In this document: positions 15,224 to 22,891 of the stretch, piece by piece
Layout of the letters: each line of letters begins with the position of its first letter
Numbering within the stretch: the first letter of the stretch is position 1
Origin: an uncultured Porphyromonadaceae bacterium
GTDB lineage: Bacteria; Bacteroidota; Bacteroidia; Bacteroidales; Muribaculaceae
DNA: 40,686 nucleotides
NCBI GenBank assembly: GCA_900550645.1
Contig: URTA01000018.1
Location: 1-40,686 of the forward strand
Reading direction: 5' to 3'
The notes under the pieces: model-generated
What the model was told of the DNA's origin: nothing
The model's input: only the letters and a program-made list of their open reading frames with translations
Database searches by the model: none
Program-made: the position numbers and the translations under genes

Positions 15224-18055
15224 TCAGCGGCGGAGTTCATCGCGGAGGAAACGTGCGGTGTAGGTGTCTGTTGCGGCAATCTCCTCGGGTGTTCCTTCGG
15301 CAATTATCCTGCCCCCGTCACGACCGCCTTCAGGACCCATATCGATAATGTAGTCGGCGCATTTGATTACGTCCATATTGTGTTCTATTACCACGACGGT
15401 ATTCCCTTTGTCTGCTAAGCGGTCAATGACAGTCATCAGCACGCGGATGTCCTCAAAGTGCAGACCGGTAGTCGGCTCGTCGAGTATGAAGAGCGTCTTG
15501 CCGGTGTCGCGCCGTGCAAGTTCGGTGGCAAGTTTGACGCGCTGGTTTTCGCCGCCGCTTAGGGTACTTGACGGCTGCCCGAGCTTGATGTAGCCGAGGC
15601 CTATCTCTTTCAGCACCTTGATTTTGCCGACTATGGCAGGAACGTTGGCAAAGAAGTCCACCGCCTGGTCAACGGTCATGTCGAGTACGTCTGCTATCGA
15701 TTTCCCCTTGTATCGCACCTCGAGCGTCTCGCGGTTGTACCGTTTGCCACGGCACTGGTCGCAAGGTACAAGCACGTCGGGCAGGAAGTTCATTTCGATA
15801 GTCTTGTAGCCGTTGCCCTTGCATGCCTCGCATCTGCCGCCGGAGATGTTGAACGAGAAGCGGCCTGGCTTGTAGCCGCGCAGCTTCGCTTCCGGCAGGG
15901 CCACAAATAGGTTGCGTATGGCTGTGAAAACGCCGGTGTATGTTGCCGGGTTGGAACGAGGTGAGCGGCCGAGCGGCGACTGGTCTACGGTAACGATTTT
16001 GTCTATGTGTTCCAGTCCCTCGATGCTTTCATACGGGAGCGGCTCGAGTGAAGAGCGGTACAGCTTGCGGTTTATGATAGGGTAGAGGGTGCCCTCGACG
16101 AGCGAGGACTTGCCGCTGCCGCTTACGCCTGTGAAGCACACGAACCGCCCGAGGGGCAGCTTGAGCGTCACGTTTTTCAGGTTGTGACCGCACGCTCCGT
16201 TTATGACTATATGCTTGCCGTTGCCGGGTCTTCGGGTTGCGGGGACTTCAATCTTGCGTGTGCCGTTCAGGTAATCGGCTGTCAAAGTGTGTGACAACAT
16301 CATGTCGGCCGGTGTGCCGGAGAATACCACCTCGCCGCCGTGTACGCCAGCGCCAGGGCCTATGTCGATGACATAGTCGGCATTGAGCATGATGTCGCGG
16401 TCGTGTTCCACCACTATTATGGAGTTGCCGTTGTCGCGCAGCTGTCTTAGGCTGTCTATCAGCTTCATGTTGTCGCGCTGGTGCAGGCCGATAGAGGGTT
16501 CGTCGAGTACATACAGGACGTTGACGAGCTGCGAGCCGATCTGTGTGGCAAGGCGTATGCGCTGGCTCTCGCCGCCGCTGAGCGTCGCGCTTGCGCGGCT
16601 GAGTGACATATAGTCTAGACCTATGTCTATGAGGAATTTGAGCCGCTTGCGTATCTCCTTCAGGATTTCGGCTGCTACTTGCCGCCGGGCCTGGTCAAGG
16701 CGGTCTTCAAGCCCGAGCGTCCACTCGTACAGCGACGCAATATCCATTGTCGCCACATCGTGGATTGTCTTGTTGTCTATGAAAAATTGCAGGGCAATCT
16801 TGTTCAGCCTTGAGCCGTTGCATTCTGGGCATACCTTGCGCGAGAAGAACTGGCCGCTCCATTTGTTTGCCTCTCGCCCAGCGTCGTCGTCCTGTTGCAT
16901 CTCTATATACTTGACCAGCCCATCGTAGGATAGAGAGCCGTAAGTGCCTGGCATGGACGTGTTTTTTAGGTCGAGGCGTATGTCCGAGCCGTTCATGATG
17001 TCGTCGATGGCCTCCTGCGGCAATTTATCGAGGGGGGTGTCAAGGGTTGCGCCGTATGCCTTGCAGATAGCTTCTATATGCAAGAATATCAGGCTGTTTT
17101 TGTATTTGCCGAGCGGCACGATGCCTCCCCCCTTTATGCTCTTGCCCTTGTCGGGCATAATCTTCTCCTCGTCGATTATGTTGACAGTGCCGATGCCTTT
17201 GCAGCGGGGACAAGCTCCTTGCGGAGAGTTGAAAGAAAAGTTATGCGGAGCGGGTTCGGGGTATGATATTCCGCTCTCGTCGTCCATTAGCATCTGGCTG
17301 TAATGGCGTGTCTCGTCATTGTCCACGTCATATATCATCATCTGCCGCTCGCCGATGTTGAGGGCGTTGCCGACTGATTCTTTCAGCCGTGCCAGATCGC
17401 TGTCGTTGGCACGCAGTCTGTCTACCACCAGCTCGATAGAGTGGTTGCGGTATCGGTCTACCTTCATGCCGTATGTCAGCTCTGTGAGTGAGCCGTCGAT
17501 GCGCACGTAGAGGTAGCCCTTTTTGCGCATGGTCTCAAACAGTTCCTTGTAGTGTCCCTTGCGGTTTCTGACGAGCGGCGCGAGTATGTATATCTTGCGT
17601 CCCGTGTATCTGCCGGCAATCAGGTCAACAATCTTCTCGCGGGTGTATTTGACCATTGGCCGTCCGGTCTTGTAGCTGCGTGCTTCGCCCATGCGGGCAT
17701 ACAGGAGTCGGAAGAAGTCGTATATTTCCGTGGTCGTGCCTACGGTGCTTCGCGGATTCTTGTTGACGGTCTTCTGCTCGATGCTGATGACCGGGCTGAG
17801 GCCTGTAATCTTGTCAACGTCCGGACGTTGCAGCGAGCCGAGCATATTTCGGGCGTATGAGGAGAACGTCTCTATATAGCGGCGTTGGCCTTCGGCGAAA
17901 ATGGTGTCGAAGGCAAGCGATGACTTGCCGCAGCCGCTAAGTCCCGTCACCACGCACAGTTTGCCGTGGGGTATGGTGACATCGATGTTTTTCAGGTTAT
18001 GCACTCTTGCCCCGTACACCTGCACGGCGTCGGACGGCATCAGATCATATTCCAT
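15224..18055 (-). CDS. uvrA: Excinuclease ABC subunit A
   Basis: This 943-residue protein is of standard UvrA length. It carries two ABC ATPase halves: Walker A GLSGCGKSSLAFDT near residue 35 and GVSGSGKSSLVEGT near 640, with signatures TLSGGESQRIRLA and TLSGGENQRVKLA. Zinc-finger cysteines are seen in CPRCKGIG, CPECNGSR, CEACKGNG and CDQCRGKRY. It finds bulky DNA lesions and loads UvrB in nucleotide excision repair. It lies 53 nt downstream of a secreted-protein gene on the same strand, with no clear promoter between, so read-through from that gene is likely. Confidence 0.98.
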   Translation of the reverse strand: MEYDLMPSDAVQVYGARVHNLKNIDVTIPHGKLCVVTGLSGCGKSSLAFDTIFAEGQRRYIETFSSYARNMLGSLQRPDVDKITGLSPVISIEQKTVNKNPRSTVGTTTEIYDFFRLLYARMGEARSYKTGRPMVKYTREKIVDLIAGRYTGRKIYILAPLVRNRKGHYKELFETMRKKGYLYVRIDGSLTELTYGMKVDRYRNHSIELVVDRLRANDSDLARLKESVGNALNIGERQMMIYDVDNDETRHYSQMLMDDESGISYPEPAPHNFSFNSPQGACPRCKGIGTVNIIDEEKIMPDKGKSIKGGGIVPLGKYKNSLIFLHIEAICKAYGATLDTPLDKLPQEAIDDIMNGSDIRLDLKNTSMPGTYGSLSYDGLVKYIEMQQDDDAGREANKWSGQFFSRKVCPECNGSRLNKIALQFFIDNKTIHDVATMDIASLYEWTLGLEDRLDQARRQVAAEILKEIRKRLKFLIDIGLDYMSLSRASATLSGGESQRIRLATQIGSQLVNVLYVLDEPSIGLHQRDNMKLIDSLRQLRDNGNSIIVVEHDRDIMLNADYVIDIGPGAGVHGGEVVFSGTPADMMLSHTLTADYLNGTRKIEVPATRRPGNGKHIVINGACGHNLKNVTLKLPLGRFVCFTGVSGSGKSSLVEGTLYPIINRKLYRSSLEPLPYESIEGLEHIDKIVTVDQSPLGRSPRSNPATYTGVFTAIRNLFVALPEAKLRGYKPGRFSFNISGGRCEACKGNGYKTIEMNFLPDVLVPCDQCRGKRYNRETLEVRYKGKSIADVLDMTVDQAVDFFANVPAIVGKIKVLKEIGLGYIKLGQPSSTLSGGENQRVKLATELARRDTGKTLFILDEPTTGLHFEDIRVLMTVIDRLADKGNTVVVIEHNMDVIKCADYIIDMGPEGGRDGGRIIAEGTPEEIAATDTYTARFLRDELRR

Positions 18056-18108
18056 TGGATATGTGCTTTTTAGCGTCTGTCATCTCCGTGTGAGCAGACG
18101 AGGGTATG

Positions 18109-19470
18109 TCATTCCTCGGCAGACTGCCCGTTGCCGTATGTTTTGTAGCGTAGGATGTTTATGTCGCCAGATTTCTTGTACTTCTTGCCGTCTGCGCCGG
18201 TGGCATTGATGACATAGTAGTATACGCCGCTCTTCACGAGTTTGCCGTTTCGTTTGCCGTCCCAGCCCTGTTCGGGGTCGGTGAAGTGGAAAATCTCGTT
18301 GCCGTAGCGGTCGAATATCCAGCACTCGAAATCGATTATGGAGCGGTAGCTGACCTTCCATTCGTCATTGACACCCTCGCTTGCGCCAGGGGAGAATGCG
18401 TTTGGGCATTTCAGCTCGCTGTCGCCTATCGTGACCGTATACGTGTCGCCGTACTGCTCGCACGAGCCGTCGCTGTTGCTGCCCACATACCTGACGTAAA
18501 CAGTCCCCTGCTGCATGAACGTGTAGTCGAGGTCACGGTCTGTAATGCGGTATGTGATGTCTTCAAACTCCATGTCGTTTGCCATCTGCCATTCGTGGTG
18601 GATGGCTCCGTCCGTTGTATATGAGCGGAATGATATTTCAGCCGGGGCAGAGCCGCCGAGGCCAGTATCGCCGGCACTTATCTGGTTTGATTTCTTGTCC
18701 TCGTCACCCTCGCTGTCCTGCTGCTGTTCTGCCGTGGTGTATACCTCGATAGCTTTGGGTTCAAACAGTTCAGACTCTACTTCCTGCGCCATGCCCCATT
18801 GCCGCAGGAAGCGGTCGCCTGATACATGGAAGTATGTGCGGCAATATACCGGCGGAGTTATGGAGAGTTCGGAACGCAGGTATTCAAACGACTTGACGGC
18901 CTCTTGCTGTTCGTACTGTGTGTTGTCTTCGTTCCAAACCTGTGTGTCGTATTTCACTTCAATCTGCCTGTCAACGGTGCGCTGTTGTCCGGTCACGCTG
19001 TAGTAGTGTATTGCGTCGCCTGAACCGTTGACGACAATGGCTGTGTTTTCGCATTGCTGTTCCGCTGCTGGAGCTGCGCTGTGCAGTTCGAGCGTATGGG
19101 GCAGGTAGTTGACCACCCAGAAGCAATGGCGGTCTGTGCCGTCGTCTATGATATAGCCCATGTCGCCCTCGACATTTGCGAGTGTATATTCATTGCCTGA
19201 GCGGGAAATACCGCTTATTTCCTCTGCAAACCCGCCGCCGAGGTTGCTGTACCTGTACCATGTCACACTGCTCGAGGCCGCAGTATAGGTCATGGATACC
19301 GCAGACGTGTCGTAGACTACGAAAATGTTTTCGAGGCCGGAGTTCTTGTCAGGGGCTATTTCGATAATTTCCCTCTGCGAGCCAGAGAATGAAACAGCCG
19401 CGAACAGATGTGCCGCCGGCAGCAGTGCCGCCGCAGCCATAGCATATTTCAGTAATGTAGATGATGTCAT
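18109..19470 (-). CDS. Secreted protein with type IX secretion type B (CHU_C) C-terminal domain
   Basis: I take the ATG at 19470 as the start because it gives a clean signal peptide (MTSSTLLKYAMAAAALLPAA followed by HLFA); a frame extending to 19545 would prefix 25 arginine-rich residues. The mature protein of about 430 residues is mostly beta-rich and acidic with no enzyme motif. The last 85 or so residues are the gliding-motility/T9SS type B sorting domain: CPNAFSPGASEGVNDEWKV, WIFDRYGNEIF, WDGKRNGKLVKSGVYYYV, GDINILR. Such proteins cross the outer membrane through the type IX system and stay at the cell surface. It sits between dnaA and uvrA on the same strand. Its function beyond the export signal is unknown. 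Confidence 0.85.
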   Translation of the reverse strand: MTSSTLLKYAMAAAALLPAAHLFAAVSFSGSQREIIEIAPDKNSGLENIFVVYDTSAVSMTYTAASSSVTWYRYSNLGGGFAEEISGISRSGNEYTLANVEGDMGYIIDDGTDRHCFWVVNYLPHTLELHSAAPAAEQQCENTAIVVNGSGDAIHYYSVTGQQRTVDRQIEVKYDTQVWNEDNTQYEQQEAVKSFEYLRSELSITPPVYCRTYFHVSGDRFLRQWGMAQEVESELFEPKAIEVYTTAEQQQDSEGDEDKKSNQISAGDTGLGGSAPAEISFRSYTTDGAIHHEWQMANDMEFEDITYRITDRDLDYTFMQQGTVYVRYVGSNSDGSCEQYGDTYTVTIGDSELKCPNAFSPGASEGVNDEWKVSYRSIIDFECWIFDRYGNEIFHFTDPEQGWDGKRNGKLVKSGVYYYVINATGADGKKYKKSGDINILRYKTYGNGQSAEE

Positions 19471-19610
19471 GGTCAATGCTGTATAAACCAACGTGCAGCG
19501 CCGCCGCACCGCGCACCGCATTGCACTGCCTGAAAGCACGCGCAACGTGATGCCGTTGTATTATGAGAAAACGCGCGAAACAGTAGGTTTATTGCCCTGC
19601 TGAAAAGCTG

Positions 19611-21011
19611 TCACATTCTCTTGAGGTCTGCTTCGATTGCTTCCAAAGCTGCTGACAGATCTTTGCAGAATGGTATGCGGTCAGCAATGGCGCTGATACC
19701 ATGCAGGACGGTGGCGTGACGGCGGTTCAGCTTCGCTCCGATAGCAGGCGACGACAGCTTGGTGTGCTTGTGTGCCAGGTACATTATCATCTGCCGGGCA
19801 TCGGCAATGTCGCGCACGCGGCTCTTTGAGAAAATGACATCCGGGTTCAGGTGATAGAAACCGGCAGTGGCCTCGACTATCATGTCGAAGTTTATGGTGT
19901 GCCGCTGCACCTTGACCGTGTGCTGCATCACCTCGCGGGCGAGGTCTGCGTCGATTGGGACTCTTCTTGCAATGGAGGTGGTTATGAGCCCCATCACGAT
20001 GCCCTCGAGCTGTCGCACAGAGCCGTCGGCATTGTCTGCAATAACGTCTATGACCTCTTGCGGCAGGTCAAGACCGTTGTGTTCAGCCTTTGATTTCAGT
20101 ATGGCTTTGCGCAGCTGCAGGTCAGGCTTCTTCATTTCAGCCACCACGCCCCATTTGAAGCGGTCTATCAGGCGGTCGGTAACGCCGTCCAAATCTACCG
20201 GCGCACGGTCGCTGGTGAAAATCAGGTGTTTGCCATGCTGGTGGAGGTGGTTGAATATCGGGAAGAGGACATTCATCGTGCCGTCTTTGCCCGAGATTTC
20301 CTGAAGGTCGTCTATCAGCAAAACGTCGATGTTCTCATACCAGCGTATGAAATCAGGCACTTTGTGCTGCATATACGCAGTGCTGCACTGGTTTTGGAAC
20401 TCACGGTACGTCACATAAAGCACGCGGCTGTTAGGGCGAGTTTCCTTGATGCGCAATCCTATGGCCTGTATGAGGTGGGTCTTGCCCACGCCGACTTCTC
20501 CATACAGGAAGAACGGGTTGAAATCAGTCTTTTCCGGGTGGTTGGCTATGAACTCGGCTGTCACGAAGGGGAGGTGATTGCTCTGTCCCACGCAGTAATT
20601 GTCGAAGTTGTATGCCGGGTTGAGCTGCGGGTCAACGTCCGCATACTGCACGTTGGCAAAAGGGGATGCCGGCCTTTGCGCCGAGGTAAAGCTCTTGTTG
20701 ACGGCAATGCTTGACTGACGTGTGCTGGGGATGTGTACCACTGATGCGGTATCGCCTCCCACCATTGCGACATTATAAACCAGTTTAACCTCCTTGCCGA
20801 ACTTGCGCTGAAGCGACATTCGCAGTATTTCGTAGTATACCCCCTCATACTGTTCCTTGTAGAACATTGAAGGCAGCTCCAACGTAAGCACATCATCATT
20901 ATATGAAACTGCTTTGGCACACTTGAACCATGTGTCAAACTTTTCATCGCCTATGTTGTCGTGGATGATTTCGAGGCATCCGTTCCACAACTCCTGGAAG
21001 TTCTCGTTCAT
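19611..21011 (-). CDS. dnaA: Chromosomal replication initiator protein DnaA
   Basis: This 466-residue protein is of normal DnaA length. It has an N-terminal domain I, a short linker, an AAA+ core beginning NPAYNFDNYCVGQSN with Walker A GEVGVGKTHLIQAIG and Walker B VLLIDDLQEISGKDGT, and a C-terminal DNA-binding domain (ARQMIMYLAHKHTKLSSPAIG, then RRHATVLHGI). It opens the replication origin and regulates transcription. The DNA-binding signature usually written RDHTTV is RRHATV here: the acidic residue is replaced by Arg. Neither dnaN nor recF is adjacent. No convincing DnaA-box cluster is visible in the 337-nt upstream gap. Confidence 0.97.
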   Translation of the reverse strand: MNENFQELWNGCLEIIHDNIGDEKFDTWFKCAKAVSYNDDVLTLELPSMFYKEQYEGVYYEILRMSLQRKFGKEVKLVYNVAMVGGDTASVVHIPSTRQSSIAVNKSFTSAQRPASPFANVQYADVDPQLNPAYNFDNYCVGQSNHLPFVTAEFIANHPEKTDFNPFFLYGEVGVGKTHLIQAIGLRIKETRPNSRVLYVTYREFQNQCSTAYMQHKVPDFIRWYENIDVLLIDDLQEISGKDGTMNVLFPIFNHLHQHGKHLIFTSDRAPVDLDGVTDRLIDRFKWGVVAEMKKPDLQLRKAILKSKAEHNGLDLPQEVIDVIADNADGSVRQLEGIVMGLITTSIARRVPIDADLAREVMQHTVKVQRHTINFDMIVEATAGFYHLNPDVIFSKSRVRDIADARQMIMYLAHKHTKLSSPAIGAKLNRRHATVLHGISAIADRIPFCKDLSAALEAIEADLKRM

Positions 21012-21348
21012 AATGTCGGCTCTGTGACCAGCCGAAACCGGTCGATTTGGAACTACAAAATTGCAAAAAAAATATCAGATAAAAAAACGACGTTCCTCTT
21101 TGATTTTTGGAGTATGTTGTAATGCCGCTGATATTCAGCCTGTTGTAATCTTATATTTAAGGCATCGCGATGTGTGATGTTTTATGAATGTGTAATATGC
21201 GAGTATTCAACGGGTTACTGTCATGCATATAGTTTGTGGCCAGTATCGGCAGCCGCCGTGGATGCAAGTATATCAAAGGAAAACAGAGAGTGCGCTTATT
21301 TGAATTGATTCAAAATAAGCGCACCGCCCTGATATGAGAACTCAAACT
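21012..21348. other. Intergenic region upstream of dnaA
   Basis: This 337-nt gap is AT-rich near 21050-21090. On the minus strand a weak promoter-like pair (-33 TTTT near 21084-21087, -7 CAATTTTG at 21063-21056, 20-nt spacer, two mismatches) may drive dnaA. The far end holds the pspC terminator. I saw no TTATCCACA-type box within two mismatches, so there is no support for an origin here. The rest holds nothing I can name. Confidence 0.4.
21290..21324 (-). terminator. Terminator of the receptor-padR-pspC operon
   Basis: An 11-bp perfect stem (GTGCGCTTATT, 21290-21300, with AATAAGCGCAC, 21314-21324) and an A/T-rich loop starts 25 nt past the pspC stop. On the minus strand it is followed by a T/C-rich stretch. 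Confidence 0.75.
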
Positions 21349-22557
21349 TTATTTCTTGTCTTGTTGGCTGTGAGCTGCAGTGATGCTGTCGCGAGGCAGT
21401 GTGTCGCGGACACTGTCCGTATCAGTAACAGGCATGACGTACTCGTCTTCGTCTGTTATTAGATGTTTGACTGTGTGTGTGTTTCCGATTGCGATTATGC
21501 CGCCGACTGCCAGTACCAGTCCGATAACCCATGCAGTGAGCAGCGAAACACGGAAGGGGCGGGACATGCGGCGAGAGCCGGCAAAGATAGTGTAGAGGAG
21601 TGAGAAGAGTGGTATTCCGACTGCAATTACCAACCCGATTGCTGTGAACAGCAGCAAGCTTCCCTCTCCGGACGATTCTAAATACCCCGGCAGTTCAAGA
21701 CCGAATATGCCGGTGGCTGCCAACACCGAAATCAGGATTATGAGAATGATGAAAAGGCCGAGGACTACAGGGGCGCATATTATGCCGATGAGAATAAGAA
21801 TGACTTTCGCAATCACGGCGCAAATTTGGCTTAGGGTGTCGGCAAAACGCTTGCCGCCGGATTTCTCGCCATTCGGGATGGGCGGCGGGACGCTTCTGTC
21901 TGACCCTTTGAACATCCCTTTTACGGTCTTCCCGATATTGTCGAATGTGGGGTTTTCGCCGTTCATCTGCATTCGCTCGAGTGCTGTCTGCGCTTCCGGG
22001 ATTATTATCCAAAGCGCCAGATAAACAACGGCAGCGGTGTAGAAGGAGAGGAAACACAGGCATACCACAGCAAGGCGTATCCATGTCGGGTCGGCGTTCA
22101 GGTATGCTGCGATGCCAGAGCATACGCCGCCGAGGCGCTTGTTGGATGGGTCGCGGAAGAACCTCTTTTTGACGTGGATGTTGTCAGTAGGAAATGGAGG
22201 CGGAGGACAAGTGCCTGAGCCTGTGCTTTGAGAGTCCTGGTTTCCCGTTGCTCCGGATTGGTTATCAATGTTTTCCGCATCGTCCATGGCCATGTCGTCC
22301 TCAAAATCTTGCGGCTGGCCTATCTGGTCAATGACGCTTTTGACCATGTCGAGCGTGATTATGGAGTTGCCTGACGCGAGTTTCTGTTCCAGCAGTTCTG
22401 CTGCGCGGGACTCTATGTCTTTGGCAAGTTCTTCAGCATCTGGCTGGTTGCGGTAGACATGCTTGATTGTTTCGAGATACTGGCCGAGGAGTTCGTAGGC
22501 ATCATCGTCTATCGTGAATGCCCGGTTTCCGAGGTTTATGTTAACTGTTTTGTTCAT
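21349..22557 (-). CDS. PspC-domain membrane protein
   Basis: This 402-residue protein starts with a helical cytoplasmic region (NINLGNRAFTIDDDAYELLG) typical of Bacteroidetes PspC proteins. At about 130-190 it has a PspC domain (KRLGGVCSGIAAYLNADPTW followed by a membrane segment ending LWIIIPEA). Three to four further hydrophobic segments follow (VIAKVILILIGIICAPVVLG, LFIILIILISVLAATGIF, LLLFTAIGLVIAVGIPLFSLL, and AWVIGLVLAVGGIIAIG). PspC proteins act in envelope-stress signalling. Its start overlaps the padR end by 17 nt, so the two are translationally linked, an arrangement common for PadR-PspC pairs. Confidence 0.92.
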   Translation of the reverse strand: MNKTVNINLGNRAFTIDDDAYELLGQYLETIKHVYRNQPDAEELAKDIESRAAELLEQKLASGNSIITLDMVKSVIDQIGQPQDFEDDMAMDDAENIDNQSGATGNQDSQSTGSGTCPPPPFPTDNIHVKKRFFRDPSNKRLGGVCSGIAAYLNADPTWIRLAVVCLCFLSFYTAAVVYLALWIIIPEAQTALERMQMNGENPTFDNIGKTVKGMFKGSDRSVPPPIPNGEKSGGKRFADTLSQICAVIAKVILILIGIICAPVVLGLFIILIILISVLAATGIFGLELPGYLESSGEGSLLLFTAIGLVIAVGIPLFSLLYTIFAGSRRMSRPFRVSLLTAWVIGLVLAVGGIIAIGNTHTVKHLITDEDEYVMPVTDTDSVRDTLPRDSITAAHSQQDKK

Positions 22558-22891
22558 CGTTGCTTAGTTCTTTCAGGTGTGTTACTACGTTGCATATTTC
22601 GTCCCATGCATCGGACATTATATCGCGTGTTCTGCGTCCCTCATCGGTGATGAAGTAGTACTTTCGCGGCGGTCCTTGTGTCGATTCCTGCCACTGGTAG
22701 TCGAGTTTTCCCTCACGTCGCATGCGGTTGAGCAGGGTGTACAATGTCCCTTCCACCACTATCAGGTGAGCCTTTTTCAGTCGGTCTATTATGTCTGACG
22801 AATAGGCCTTGCCGTTTGACAGTAGCAGCAGTATGTAGTATTCCAGCACACCTTTGCGCATCTGTGCGCGGATGTTCGATTCGTCGCTCAT
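22541..22891 (-). CDS. PadR-family transcriptional regulator
   Basis: This 116-residue winged-helix repressor has the PadR signature: RKGVLEYYILLLLSNGKAYSSDII, VVEGTLYTLLNRMRREG and a GPPRKYYFITDEGRR wing. The ATG at 22891 (MSDESNIRAQM) overlaps the TGA of the upstream receptor gene as ATGA, indicating coupled translation; longer forms of the frame are Arg-rich read-through of the receptor gene. It overlaps pspC downstream. A palindromic operator with AGTACT half-sites at the operon promoter is the likely binding site, which would make the operon autoregulated (inference). Confidence 0.94.
   Translation of the reverse strand: MSDESNIRAQMRKGVLEYYILLLLSNGKAYSSDIIDRLKKAHLIVVEGTLYTLLNRMRREGKLDYQWQESTQGPPRKYYFITDEGRRTRDIMSDAWDEICNVVTHLKELSNDEQNS

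Noticed and set aside
19471..19545. N-terminal extension of the type IX secreted protein
   Set aside because: It would put 25 Arg/Cys-rich residues before a complete signal peptide, so the ATG at 19470 is preferred.
21012..21348. Possible oriC next to dnaA
   Set aside because: Only AT-richness supports it; no DnaA-box-like nonamer within two mismatches was found, and neither dnaN nor recF is adjacent.
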